In this document: positions 50,611-58,996 of the stretch, piece after piece
Numbering within the stretch: position 1 is the stretch's first letter
Layout: each line of letters opens with the position of its first letter
Assembly: GCA_045605445.1 (NCBI GenBank)
Contig: JAZUPZ010000044.1
Coordinates: forward strand, 1-64,000
Length of the DNA: 64,000 bases
Direction of reading: 5' to 3'
Source of the DNA: CAZMHL01 sp045605445
GTDB taxonomy: Bacteria > Bacillota > Clostridia > RGIG6154
Position numbers and translations under genes: made by a program
Notes under the pieces: model-generated
Database searches by the model: none
What the model saw: the letters and a program-made list of their open reading frames with translations, nothing else
What the model was told of the DNA's origin: nothing

Positions 50611-50999
50611 TGACACTTCAGGAAGCAAGAGAGTATTTTGCCAATGATAAATTTGCAACTGAGGCAACGGGAATTCAGATTGATGAGGTTAGCGAAAATT
50701 ATGCAAAATGCAGCTTTAAAATAGAAGAAAAACATAAAAATGCAGTAAATCAGGTTATGGGCGGAGCAATTTTCACTCTGGCAGATTTTACCTTTGCCGT
50801 TGCAACAAACAGCTTTGGCAACGTAACCGTTACGGCAGTGAGTCAGATAAGCTATCTGGGCACTGCAAAGGGAGATACCCTTATTGCCGAAACAAAACTT
50901 ATAAAAAACGGAAAAAGAAGCTGCTTTTTTGAGGTTATAATAAATGATAATCTGGGCAATCCCGTTGCAATTGTAAGCTCAAACGGAATGCATCTTTAA
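50610..50999 (+). CDS. PaaI-type hotdog thioesterase
   Basis: 129 residues with HKNAVNQVMGGAIFTLADFTFA, the hotdog helix that carries the catalytic Asp in PaaI-like acyl-CoA thioesterases, and a typical AVATNS ... ISYLGTAKGDTLIAETKLI strand set. It hydrolyses an acyl-CoA; substrate unknown. Coupled to ddh; a terminator (51006-51037) follows it. Confidence 0.88.
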   Translation: MTLQEAREYFANDKFATEATGIQIDEVSENYAKCSFKIEEKHKNAVNQVMGGAIFTLADFTFAVATNSFGNVTVTAVSQISYLGTAKGDTLIAETKLIKNGKRSCFFEVIINDNLGNPVAIVSSNGMHL

Positions 51000-51005
51000 A
51001 ATCAA

Positions 51006-51037
51006 GGGGAGTTGTAAAAATTTACAGCTCCTTTTTT
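51006..51037 (+). terminator. Terminator between the thioesterase gene and nnrE
   Basis: GGAGTTGTAA/TTACAGCTCC stem (one G-T pair) followed by TTTTTT. Confidence 0.7.
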
Positions 51038-51048
51038 AGGAGTATAAA

Positions 51049-51678
51049 ATGAAAGTAACAGTAGAACAAATGAGAGCCTTTGATAAATATACCATTGAAA
51101 ACTTTACCGAAAGTAAAGTTCTTATGCAAAGGGCGGCTCAGGGGATTTTTGACAGCGCTGATTTTAAAAACAAAAAAACCGCCATTGTCTGCGGTGGCGG
51201 AAACAACGGCGGCGACGGCTATGCCCTTTCCTTAATTCTCAAGGAGTCGGGGGAGACTCCTGTAATTTTCAGGGTATCTGAAAAGCTTTCCCAAGACGGA
51301 AAATATTTCTGTGACAAAGCCGAAAGCGAAGGCATTGAAATATGCGATTTTAACGAAGAAACCTGTTTTAATGATTTTGATATAGTGGTGGACTGCATTT
51401 TCGGTACGGGCTTTTCGGGAGAACCTCAAGGGAAAGCCGCCGAAGCAATAAATAAAATTAACGCTTCGGGAGCTTTCGTAATTTCGGCTGATATAAACAG
51501 CGGGCTCAACGGAAATACCGGCGAGGCATTTATTGCCGTTAAGTCAAACCTTACGGTTTCGATAGGGTTCTATAAAATCGGAATGTTCAAGGGCAACGCT
51601 TCTCTGTATATTGAAAATATGGTTAATGTGGATATAGGAATTGTTCCCGACCCAAGCTTTTTAAAAGACGAAAACTAA
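51049..51678 (+). CDS. nnrE: NAD(P)H-hydrate epimerase, single domain
   Basis: 209 residues of the YjeF N-terminal domain: KVTVEQMRAFDKYTIE, AIVCGGGNNGGDGYALSL, VVDCIFGTGFSG and ISADINSGLNGNTG. It epimerises damaged hydrated NAD(P)H so that a dehydratase can repair it. The usual fused C-terminal dehydratase (NnrD) is missing, so that activity must be encoded elsewhere. Its stop overlaps the stop of a small minus-strand ORF. Confidence 0.9.
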   Translation: MKVTVEQMRAFDKYTIENFTESKVLMQRAAQGIFDSADFKNKKTAIVCGGGNNGGDGYALSLILKESGETPVIFRVSEKLSQDGKYFCDKAESEGIEICDFNEETCFNDFDIVVDCIFGTGFSGEPQGKAAEAINKINASGAFVISADINSGLNGNTGEAFIAVKSNLTVSIGFYKIGMFKGNASLYIENMVNVDIGIVPDPSFLKDEN

Positions 51679-51767
51679 GCTGCAAGAATAAGCTTTTCAA
51701 GGGTGCAACCAATCCAGATTAAAATAACCGGTGATGATACAGAGATAATTTCAACTAATTTTTTCAT
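51675..51767 (-). CDS. Small 30-residue membrane peptide
   Basis: Minus-strand ORF with a strong ribosome binding site (AAGGAGGGAAAGAT then ATG at 51767). It encodes a peptide starting MKKLVEIISVSSPVILIWIG, followed by CTLEKLILAA: basic N-terminus and one hydrophobic helix. It is convergent with nnrE, with overlapping stop codons, and divergent from the acylase at 51859. It could be a small regulatory membrane protein or a type I toxin-like peptide; no antisense RNA is identified. Too short for sure gene calls. Confidence 0.5.
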   Translation of the reverse strand: MKKLVEIISVSSPVILIWIGCTLEKLILAA

Positions 51768-51820
51768 ATCTTTCCCTCCTTATGTTTTTATGATAACAAA
51801 AAAAGTGTGTCATAAAACGG

Positions 51821-51840
51821 ACAGTAATCGGACATACTGT
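51821..51840. promoter_or_regulatory. Inverted repeat in the divergent region before the acylase gene
   Basis: ACAGTA-N8-TACTGT lies immediately upstream of the ribosome binding site AAGGAGGG of the 51859 gene and could be an operator for one or both divergent genes. Confidence 0.35.
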
Positions 51841-51858
51841 AAAAAAGGAGGGATTTTT

Positions 51859-52824
51859 ATGTGCACAGCGGTTTCAGATAAGGGTTTTTTCGGAAGAAAT
51901 CTCGACATAGAGCAGGAATACGGAGAAAAAATTTTAATAACTCCGAGAAATTACAGGCTTAAATTCAGAAAAACAGAAGAGCTTAAAACTCATTATGCCA
52001 TTGTGGGAATAGGAATTGACGGGGAATTTCCTCTTTATTTTGACGGGGCAAACGAAAAAGGGCTTTCAATGGCAGGGCTTAATTTTCCCGAAAACGCTTT
52101 TTACGGCGAGGAAAAGGAAACCGCTCTTAATGTAGCGCCCTTTGAATTTATCCCCTTTGTTCTTGCCCGTTGCGCAACGGTTAAAGAGGCAGAGGCGCTT
52201 CTTAAAAAGGTAAATCTTACGGAGATAAGCTTCAGCGAAAAGCTCCCTAATACGCCCCTTCATTTTATGATTGCCGATAAAACCGAAAGCATTACCGTTG
52301 AAAGCGTAAAAGAAGGGCTTAAGGTTTACAAAAACGAGGTGGGCGTGCTTACAAACAATCCGCCCTTTGAAATGCAGATGTTTAATCTTAATAATTATAT
52401 AAATCTTTCAAGGGAAATTCCCGAAAACCGCTTTAACGAAAAGCTTAATTTAAAGGTTTACAGCAGGGGAATGGGTGCGCTGGGGCTTCCGGGAGATTTG
52501 TCATCAATGTCAAGGTTTGTAAAAGCCGCCTTTACAAAGCTTAATACTCTGCAAACGGCAGAGGAGGTAAGCCGGTTTTTTCATATTCTTTATTCTGTTT
52601 ATCAGCAAAAGGGGTGCGTTCATCTGGGAACGGGCGTTTATGAATATACGGCGTATTCCTCCTGTTACAACCTTGAAAGAGGATTTTTGTACTATACAAC
52701 CTATAATAACAGCCGCATAAGTATGGTTGATATGCACAAGGCAAATTTAGAATCGGGCAGTCTTATGAGCTTTAAAATGAAAGAAAAAGACGAATTTTTT
52801 GAACACGGTATATTCTACGGTTGA
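51859..52824 (+). CDS. Choloylglycine hydrolase family enzyme (bile salt hydrolase/penicillin V acylase-like)
   Basis: 321 residues of the Ntn-hydrolase family. Start MCTAVSDKG places the nucleophile Cys at position 2, exposed on removal of Met. FGRNLDIE gives the conserved Arg and Asp, LTNNPPFEMQ the conserved Asn, and GALGLPGDLSSMSRFVKAAF the conserved Arg region, all as in bile salt hydrolases and penicillin V acylases. Bile salt, penicillin V or N-acyl homoserine lactone amides are all possible substrates. ATG 51859 follows AAGGAGGG; the in-frame start at 51703 would bury the Cys. No signal peptide, so cytosolic. Confidence 0.9.
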   Translation: MCTAVSDKGFFGRNLDIEQEYGEKILITPRNYRLKFRKTEELKTHYAIVGIGIDGEFPLYFDGANEKGLSMAGLNFPENAFYGEEKETALNVAPFEFIPFVLARCATVKEAEALLKKVNLTEISFSEKLPNTPLHFMIADKTESITVESVKEGLKVYKNEVGVLTNNPPFEMQMFNLNNYINLSREIPENRFNEKLNLKVYSRGMGALGLPGDLSSMSRFVKAAFTKLNTLQTAEEVSRFFHILYSVYQQKGCVHLGTGVYEYTAYSSCYNLERGFLYYTTYNNSRISMVDMHKANLESGSLMSFKMKEKDEFFEHGIFYG

Positions 52825-52849
52825 ACATTTTTATGTTTTGTGTTAAAAT
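52821..52849 (+). promoter_or_regulatory. Promoter of the patatin gene
   Basis: -35 TTGAAC (52821-52826), 17 bp, -10 TAAAAT (52844-52849). The -35 overlaps the stop of the upstream gene. Confidence 0.6.
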
Positions 52850-52879
52850 GTTTTTGTATTACAAAACAAGAGGTTTGCT

Positions 52880-53725
52880 ATGAAAAAAGGACTTATTTTA
52901 GAGGGCGGCGCAATGCGCGGACTGTTCAGCGCAGGAGTTATCGACGTTTTAATGGAAAATAATATTGAGTTCAACGGTATGGCGGGCGTTTCGGCAGGAG
53001 CGGCGTTTGGAAGCAATTACAAGTCAATGCAGATTGGCAGAGTTCTCCGCTATAACAAAAAATACTGCAGAGATAAAAGATACTGCAGTATGTATTCTCT
53101 TATAACAACGGGAGATTTGTACGGGGCGGACTTTTGCTATTATCAGCTTCCCGAAAAGCTTGATATTTTCGACAAAGAAGCCTTTAATAATAATCCTATG
53201 GAGTTTTATGTGGTATGTACCGATGTGGAAACGGGAAAGCCTTTTTACAAAGCCTGCAACATGGCAGATGATGAAATTTATGAATGGATAAGAGCTTCTG
53301 CATCACTTCCTCTTGTTTCAAGAGTTGTTGAAGTGGGCGGTAAAAAGCTTCTCGACGGCGGCATTTCCGACGCAATTCCCCTTAAGTTTATGGAAGGGGA
53401 GGGTTATAACAAAAATGTTGTTGTTTTAACTCAGCCGAGAGGCTACAGAAAAGAAAAAACAAGTATGATGGGGCTTATGAAAATAGCTTTAAGAAAATAC
53501 CCCGCAGTTGTTGAAGCCTTAAGGGTAAGGCATAAAATGTATAACGATACAACAGAGTATATTTTCAGGCAGGAGGAAAAGAGCAATGCATTTGTTATCT
53601 GCCCCAAGGAGCCCTTGCCTATAAAAAGGGTTGAAAAAAATCCGGAGGTTTTACAGAGGGTTTATGATATGGGCAGGGAGGTTGCCCTGGAGAATCTTGA
53701 TAAGATAAAAGAATTTATGGCGTAA
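52880..53725 (+). CDS. Patatin-like phospholipase
   Basis: 281 residues. Oxyanion loop EGGAMRGLFSAG, nucleophile elbow GVSAGAAFG, and the dyad Asp in LLDGGISDAIP: the complete Ser-Asp set of bacterial patatins. It is close to the YjjU/RssA-like group that hydrolyses acyl lipids. No signal peptide, so cytosolic. Monocistronic. Confidence 0.9.
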   Translation: MKKGLILEGGAMRGLFSAGVIDVLMENNIEFNGMAGVSAGAAFGSNYKSMQIGRVLRYNKKYCRDKRYCSMYSLITTGDLYGADFCYYQLPEKLDIFDKEAFNNNPMEFYVVCTDVETGKPFYKACNMADDEIYEWIRASASLPLVSRVVEVGGKKLLDGGISDAIPLKFMEGEGYNKNVVVLTQPRGYRKEKTSMMGLMKIALRKYPAVVEALRVRHKMYNDTTEYIFRQEEKSNAFVICPKEPLPIKRVEKNPEVLQRVYDMGREVALENLDKIKEFMA

Positions 53726-53783
53726 AAAAGAGATTGCGAACTTGTACGGGGGGAGCTGTGTGTCCTCCCGTTTTTCTTTTACA

Positions 53784-53890
53784 TAAAATATTATGGAAAA
53801 AAGTCGCCTGAAAAGACGACTTTTTATCATTAACTTCTGATTTGTCAGAAACTTCACTTTTTCAACAGAAAAACTTCACTGCGGAGCAAT
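53784..53890 (-). repeat. Dispersed ~105 bp element, copy 2 (inverted)
   Basis: Reverse complement of 3-107 with only a few changes, including the terminator-like AAAGTCGCC/GACGACTTT hairpin (about 53800-53825) and the TTCTGA/TCAGAA hairpin. It sits between the patatin gene and the convergent AI-2E permease gene and can act as a terminator there. Confidence 0.75.
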
Positions 53891-53941
53891 TTCACTCGTG
53901 CAAAGTAAGAATTTCACTGCGGTTATCATTGGGGAGAACCG

Positions 53942-55105
53942 CTATTCACTCTCTTTTTCTTTTATTTCAGGTGATGTTCTTCTTTTTATAAATTCCCTGG
54001 CAAGGGTGTATAAAACCGAGCAGATGGGAACGCAGATTAACATTCCCACAAAGCCGAACATATTTCCGCCAACGGTAACCGCCGCAAGAACCCAAATTCC
54101 CGGAAGTCCTACCGATTTGCCCACAACCTTCGGGTAAATAAGGTTTCCTTCAAGCTGCTGAAGAACAATTATAAAAATAACGAACCAGAGGGCTTTAATA
54201 GGATTTGTAAGAAGAATAAGGAAAGCGCCGATTGCCGTTCCGAAAAATGCGCCGAAAACGGGGATAAGAGCCGTAAAGCCTACAAGAACCGAAACAACGG
54301 GCGCATAGGGAATTCTTAAAATCAGCATTCCGAGAAAGCAAAGGCAACCAATTATAACTGCCTCTGTAAGCTGCCCCGAAACAAAGCTTGTAAAGGTTTT
54401 GTTTGTAAGCCTTGCAAGAGAAATTGCCTTTCTTGTTTTATCTTCGGGGAAAAGGGCAAAAAGAACCTTTTTAAGCTGCCATATAAGAGTTTCCTTCTGA
54501 GCAAGCATATAAATTGAAAGAACAAAGCCTATAACCATATTTGCAACTGCCGAAAAAATTGAGGTGGTAAAATCAAAGGTTTTGTTAATAACGCTTTCGC
54601 CGTATTTTGAAATATATTCTTTAACCGATTGGGTTATTTCTCTCGGAGTAAGCCCAAAGCGGGAAAGCCCGTCAAAGGATTTTGAAAACCATCTTTCTGT
54701 TTTTGCAATGTTGTAGGGCAGGGCATCGATAAAGCTTGAAAGAGTGTCCTTGAATTCGGGAATAATAACAAAGAAAACCGCAAGTATAATTCCTATAACA
54801 AGTAAAATGCTTATTAAAAGGCACAATCCTCTCTTTGAACCCTGAAGCTTTTCAAATTTAGGACCTTTAAAAAGCTTGTCCCACAGTCGTTCAACAGGTC
54901 TTAACGCCATATTTATTATAAATGCAATACAAAAGCCTATTATAAAAGGCGAAATTACCGAAAAGAGCTTTCCCGCCACGCCGAGAACAAGGCTGAAGTT
55001 GCGGAGAACATAGTAAAGAACCATAGTAAAGGTAATAATCAGCATAATTCTTTTGGTGTTTTTTTTGTTAAATTCAAAAAGAAATTTTTGTCCGTTTTCT
55101 TTCAT
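53942..55105 (-). CDS. AI-2E family transporter (membrane permease)
   Basis: 387 residues with about eight membrane helices and the family pattern: FIIGFCIAFIINMALRPVERL, then a long soluble segment (about 95-210), SFVSGQLTEAVIIGCLCFLG, ALIPVFGAFFGTAIGAFLIL and NLIYPKVVGKSVGLPGIWVL. Relatives include YtvI/PerM-type proteins and TqsA; most are not proven AI-2 exporters. Its own promoter is TTGACT-17 bp-TATACT (55165-55193, minus). Confidence 0.9.
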   Translation of the reverse strand: MKENGQKFLFEFNKKNTKRIMLIITFTMVLYYVLRNFSLVLGVAGKLFSVISPFIIGFCIAFIINMALRPVERLWDKLFKGPKFEKLQGSKRGLCLLISILLVIGIILAVFFVIIPEFKDTLSSFIDALPYNIAKTERWFSKSFDGLSRFGLTPREITQSVKEYISKYGESVINKTFDFTTSIFSAVANMVIGFVLSIYMLAQKETLIWQLKKVLFALFPEDKTRKAISLARLTNKTFTSFVSGQLTEAVIIGCLCFLGMLILRIPYAPVVSVLVGFTALIPVFGAFFGTAIGAFLILLTNPIKALWFVIFIIVLQQLEGNLIYPKVVGKSVGLPGIWVLAAVTVGGNMFGFVGMLICVPICSVLYTLAREFIKRRTSPEIKEKESE

Positions 55106-55164
55106 AATTTTTCTCCTGTATTATATAATCTGTGTTGTTTAAATGCGAAAGCTTCTACGAGTTG

Positions 55165-55193
55165 AGTATACCACATAATTAAAAGTCAGTCAA
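55165..55193 (-). promoter_or_regulatory. Promoter of the AI-2E family gene
   Basis: Minus-strand -35 TTGACT (55188-55193), 17 bp, -10 TATACT (55165-55170), with TGTGG before the -10. Confidence 0.65.
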
Positions 55194-55206
55194 CGAAAAA
55201 AGACAG

Positions 55207-55235
55207 TTGAACATATGAAAAATATGTGATAAAAT
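55207..55235 (+). promoter_or_regulatory. Promoter of the aldo-keto reductase gene
   Basis: -35 TTGAAC (55207-55212), 17 bp, -10 TAAAAT (55230-55235). Confidence 0.6.
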
Positions 55236-55293
55236 AGCCTTAACAACTAACATTAAAGGTGGTTTTAAGGCTATCATTACCAAAGGGAAAGAA

Positions 55294-56322
55294 GTGAAAA
55301 TAATGGTAACATTGGGTAAAACGGGAATTAAATCTCCAAAAAATGCCTTCGGAGCACTCCCTATTCAGAGAGTTTGTGAAGATGATGCGGTTATGCTTCT
55401 GAAAAAAGCATATAATGCAGGCGTTACCTTTTATGACACCGCAAGATTTTATACCGACAGTGAAAGGAAAATAGGTTTAGCTTTTTCCTCAATGAGGGAA
55501 AATATACATATTGCAACAAAAACAATGGCAACAACCGTTGAGGGCTTTCGGAAAGATTTAGAAAAAAGCCTTTCAGAGCTTAATACAAACTATGTTGACC
55601 TTTATCAGTTTCACAATCCCGCCTTCTGCCCCAAACCAAACGACGGCACAGGTCTTTACGAGGCAATGCTTGAAGCGAAAGAGCAGGGCAAAATAAAGCA
55701 TATAGGAATAACAAATCACCGTCTTCATATTGCAAAAGAAGCAGTTGAGTCGGGGCTTTATGAAACCCTTCAGTTTCCCCTTTCTTATCTTGCTTCAAAA
55801 AAAGACGAGGAACTGGTTGAGCTTTGCAAAAAACACAACGTTGGCTTTATTGCAATGAAGGGAATGTCCGGCGGGCTTATAACAAACTCAAAGGTTGCCT
55901 ATGCCTATATGATGCAGTTTAACAATGTTCTGCCAATCTGGGGAGTTCAGAAGGAAACCGAGCTTAATGAATTTTTAAGCTACGGGAAAAATCCGCCAAA
56001 AATGACAGAGGAAATAAAAGAAATAATTGAAAAAGACAGAAATGAACTTGCGGGGAACTTCTGCAGGGGTTGCGGCTATTGTATGCCCTGCCCGGTTGGA
56101 ATTGAAATAAACAACTGCGCAAGAATGATTCAGATGATAAGAAGAAGTCCGTCAGAAGCCTGGCTTACGGAAGAGAGTCAGAAGAAAATGCTTAATATAG
56201 AAAACTGTATTGAGTGCGGTCAGTGTAAGGCAAAATGCCCCTATGGGCTTGATACGCCAAACCTTCTTAAGGCAAATCTTGAAGACTATAAAAATATTTT
56301 ATCCGGAAAAGAGAAGGTTTAA
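55294..56322 (+). CDS. Aldo-keto reductase with C-terminal 4Fe-4S domain
   Basis: 342 residues. The aldo-keto reductase barrel (1-245) shows YDTARFYTDSERKIG, KTMATT (catalytic Lys), and IGITNHRL. The C-terminal part has two cysteine clusters, CRGCGYCMPCP and CIECGQCKAKCP, of the bacterial ferredoxin type. Such Fe-S aldo-keto reductases are frequent in anaerobic Clostridia; substrate unknown. GTG 55294 has AAAGGGAAAG at proper distance; ATG 55303 is an alternative start. Confidence 0.88.
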   Translation: MKIMVTLGKTGIKSPKNAFGALPIQRVCEDDAVMLLKKAYNAGVTFYDTARFYTDSERKIGLAFSSMRENIHIATKTMATTVEGFRKDLEKSLSELNTNYVDLYQFHNPAFCPKPNDGTGLYEAMLEAKEQGKIKHIGITNHRLHIAKEAVESGLYETLQFPLSYLASKKDEELVELCKKHNVGFIAMKGMSGGLITNSKVAYAYMMQFNNVLPIWGVQKETELNEFLSYGKNPPKMTEEIKEIIEKDRNELAGNFCRGCGYCMPCPVGIEINNCARMIQMIRRSPSEAWLTEESQKKMLNIENCIECGQCKAKCPYGLDTPNLLKANLEDYKNILSGKEKV

Positions 56323-56410
56323 TGATAAAATCAAATTAAATTGAGGAAAATATGGCATGTCATTGTTGAACTAAATAACAAAGGCGGGCACACCGGCTCG
56401 CCTTTGTTAT

Positions 56411-58756
56411 TTAGTTATTTTTTATTATATATTTTCCGCTTTCAATTTTTCTTTCACTTTCGCTATTTTCAAAAGTATACCCTTTGGGGAGAATAATCTT
56501 TCCGTAAATTTTTTCGGGAGCAGAAAGGAAAAGAGTTGTATTTTCCGACTTTTCCCATTTTACGGAAATCTTACCGAAAGGAGAATCATATTCTGCCTTT
56601 GCAAAGGAAAGTGTTTTTGCAAAGTTTGGAGAAATTTCAAAATGGGTAATGTCATCACCGTTGGGGTTTGGTTTTAAGCCTGCAAGTTGTTGAATAAACC
56701 AGCTTGAAATGTCGCCGAAGAAATGGTGGTTTCTTGAGTCAACATACGGTGAGTCAAAAGCCTTAAAGCTTTCGCAAAGGGTTGTACTTCCCTGTTTTAC
56801 CCAATGTCCGTAACAGCTTTGCCTGGTACTTGTAATCAGCTTTAATGCCAGGTCAGTTTCGCCCATTTCTGAAAGAATGTGGTAAATATATCTTATTCCG
56901 TAAACTCCGCAGGTGTTGATGTCTTTGTCGCGGTGAATAATTTCAACAAGACGCGCCTCTGCCTTTTCTTTTTCATCTTCGTTAAAAATTCCTTTTTCAA
57001 GGGCAAGAGCCTGAGAGGTCTGGCAATCTCCTTTAACTGTCATTGTGTCAAAATTCACAAGATTTTCTCTTATGCTTTCCCTCATTTCGTCTTTAAGAGC
57101 TTTTGCATATTCGCTTTCTTTAAGCAAGTCTGCCTGCCCGAACAAAAATGCGGCTTTGTCTGCAATTGTAAGCGTTGCCATACTTGCGGTAACCTCAATA
57201 GGTGAGGAGATAAAGCCCTGTTCATACTCAAAGGGGTCGCACCAGTCACCAAGCCCAAAGCCTGTAAGTCCTTTTTCATCACGCATTGAAGAAACATATT
57301 TTAAATAGCGCATAATCAAAGAGGCGTTTTCTTTTATAACCTCTTTGTCGCCGGTGTATTTGTAAAGGGCGTAAGGGATTTCAACACAAACAGAGTCCCA
57401 GACAGGTCCGTTTCCCCATTTAAAGCCCCAGCCTCCGGTGGGAATAATTCCAGGAAGAGCGCCGTCTGCCCTTTGTGCTTTTTGTATGTTAAACATCCAT
57501 TCCCTTAAGCTTTTTTCAACAGTTAAGTTTAAAAGCATATGCTCGGCAGAAAGCCATGCATCGGCAGTCCAGCCATTCTTTTCTCTGTGAGGACAGTCTG
57601 TAGGGAAGTAATGGAAGTTTGACAAATCGGAGACTCTCGTCATTGCCTGAAGCTTGTTTAAGGTTTCGTCCGAGCACTCAAAGCTTCCTCTTTCCTTAAT
57701 GTCTGAGTTGAACACTTCAAACACAAGTGCATCCTTTGTTGCCTGATTTGGCTCAAGACCTTCAACAAAGGCATACCTGAATCCGTCATACTTGAATTTT
57801 GGTACAAACTCTTCTTCTCCGCCTTTACAGATGAACACATCTGCATTAGCATATTCAAGGTATCTTTCATTGGCATATTTTTCTTTGGGTTTGAGATTCT
57901 GAAAAATAACGGTGTTGATTGAGAATTCACCGTTAACGGGATGCTCGCCGTGACGAATTGTTATTTTCTGTCCCGGTTTTCCCTTTATTTTAAGTCTGGT
58001 TACGCCCGATGTGTTTACACCGAAGTCGTAAACATAAACATTGTTTCTGAATGTTGATTCAACAGGAGGATTCCCTTCAACGAATTTGTTGTGAGCATAG
58101 GCGAGTTTGTCATAATGCTTTATTTCTGTTGCTTTAAGGGTGGTTCTTGTTAAAATCGGTTCAACTTCGCAAAGACGGGCAATTCCTTTTGGCTTTTCTT
58201 CAAATTCTGCAAAGTTCCAGTCGGAGTCATCAAATCCGTTTTTGTTCCAGTCTTTAATTTCAAGATTTGCGTCATAGCAGTAACCCATTCTTAAATCATT
58301 GTACAAAATAGGAGAAGGATGAGTTTTGAAGGTTTTGTCCGCTTCAAGCTCAAATTTAAGGTCGCCCTTTTCAGCTTCAAGGCACAGGGCAACGCAAACA
58401 GGCCCCCTTGAGGATGACTTGTCAAAATCCCACATAAATCCGCCGTAGCAGTTGCGAAAGCCGTTACCGAGGATTATTCCAATTGTGTTTTCACCTTTGT
58501 TTAAAAGGTGTGATATTTCATAATTGTCGTAATAATAAATATCGTCGGGGTTACTGACATAAGGCGCAATGTGACCTTTGGTTGTATTTTCCCCGTTTAT
58601 GTAAAGTTCATAAAAACCCAGACCGCAAATAGTTATTTCTGCACTTTCAGGCTTAAAATCAAGAGTAAAATCTTTTCTGAAATAAGGCGCAGGCTCAAAG
58701 GAGTCAAAATCGCAAAGCCTGTCATTTGCCTTTATAAATTTTTCTGAAAATCTCAT
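56411..58756 (-). CDS. Alpha-L-rhamnosidase, family GH78
   Basis: 781 residues, family length. N-terminal beta domains (ITICGLGFYELYINGENTTK, NTIGIILGNGFRNCYGGFMW), a concanavalin-like middle (VYDFGVNTSGVTRLKIKGKP), and the six-hairpin catalytic domain with FPTDCPHREKNGWTADAW, which carries the conserved acidic and aromatic residues of GH78. It releases terminal L-rhamnose from plant or bacterial glycans. No signal peptide, so it works on imported oligosaccharides. No rhamnose operon is adjacent. Confidence 0.9.
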   Translation of the reverse strand: MRFSEKFIKANDRLCDFDSFEPAPYFRKDFTLDFKPESAEITICGLGFYELYINGENTTKGHIAPYVSNPDDIYYYDNYEISHLLNKGENTIGIILGNGFRNCYGGFMWDFDKSSSRGPVCVALCLEAEKGDLKFELEADKTFKTHPSPILYNDLRMGYCYDANLEIKDWNKNGFDDSDWNFAEFEEKPKGIARLCEVEPILTRTTLKATEIKHYDKLAYAHNKFVEGNPPVESTFRNNVYVYDFGVNTSGVTRLKIKGKPGQKITIRHGEHPVNGEFSINTVIFQNLKPKEKYANERYLEYANADVFICKGGEEEFVPKFKYDGFRYAFVEGLEPNQATKDALVFEVFNSDIKERGSFECSDETLNKLQAMTRVSDLSNFHYFPTDCPHREKNGWTADAWLSAEHMLLNLTVEKSLREWMFNIQKAQRADGALPGIIPTGGWGFKWGNGPVWDSVCVEIPYALYKYTGDKEVIKENASLIMRYLKYVSSMRDEKGLTGFGLGDWCDPFEYEQGFISSPIEVTASMATLTIADKAAFLFGQADLLKESEYAKALKDEMRESIRENLVNFDTMTVKGDCQTSQALALEKGIFNEDEKEKAEARLVEIIHRDKDINTCGVYGIRYIYHILSEMGETDLALKLITSTRQSCYGHWVKQGSTTLCESFKAFDSPYVDSRNHHFFGDISSWFIQQLAGLKPNPNGDDITHFEISPNFAKTLSFAKAEYDSPFGKISVKWEKSENTTLFLSAPEKIYGKIILPKGYTFENSESERKIESGKYIIKNN

Positions 58757-58781
58757 ATTCCGTCTCCTTAAATTTTTCTCA

Positions 58782-58810
58782 ATTATACATTATAAGAGAC
58801 GATAAGTCAA
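58782..58810 (-). promoter_or_regulatory. Promoter of the GH78 gene
   Basis: Minus-strand -35 TTGACT (58805-58810), 17 bp, -10 TATAAT (58782-58787). Confidence 0.7.
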
Positions 58811-58946
58811 CAAAAACGGAACAAAACAAAGCTTTACCCAAGATGCGGCTGCGGTTTAATTTCTGATTTTCCGGGGGATTTCATGAAAAGATATTTAAAG
58901 ATTAGAAAACAGTAATTTTGTGTTATATCCTTATTCTGTGTCCTTC

Positions 58947-58975
58947 TTGCATAAAATTTAAAATAGTGGTAAAAT
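58947..58975 (+). promoter_or_regulatory. Promoter of the LOG family gene
   Basis: -35 TTGCAT (58947-58952), 17 bp, -10 TAAAAT (58970-58975) with upstream GTGG. Confidence 0.6.
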
Positions 58976-58996
58976 AATCTAAAAGGAGAAATGACT

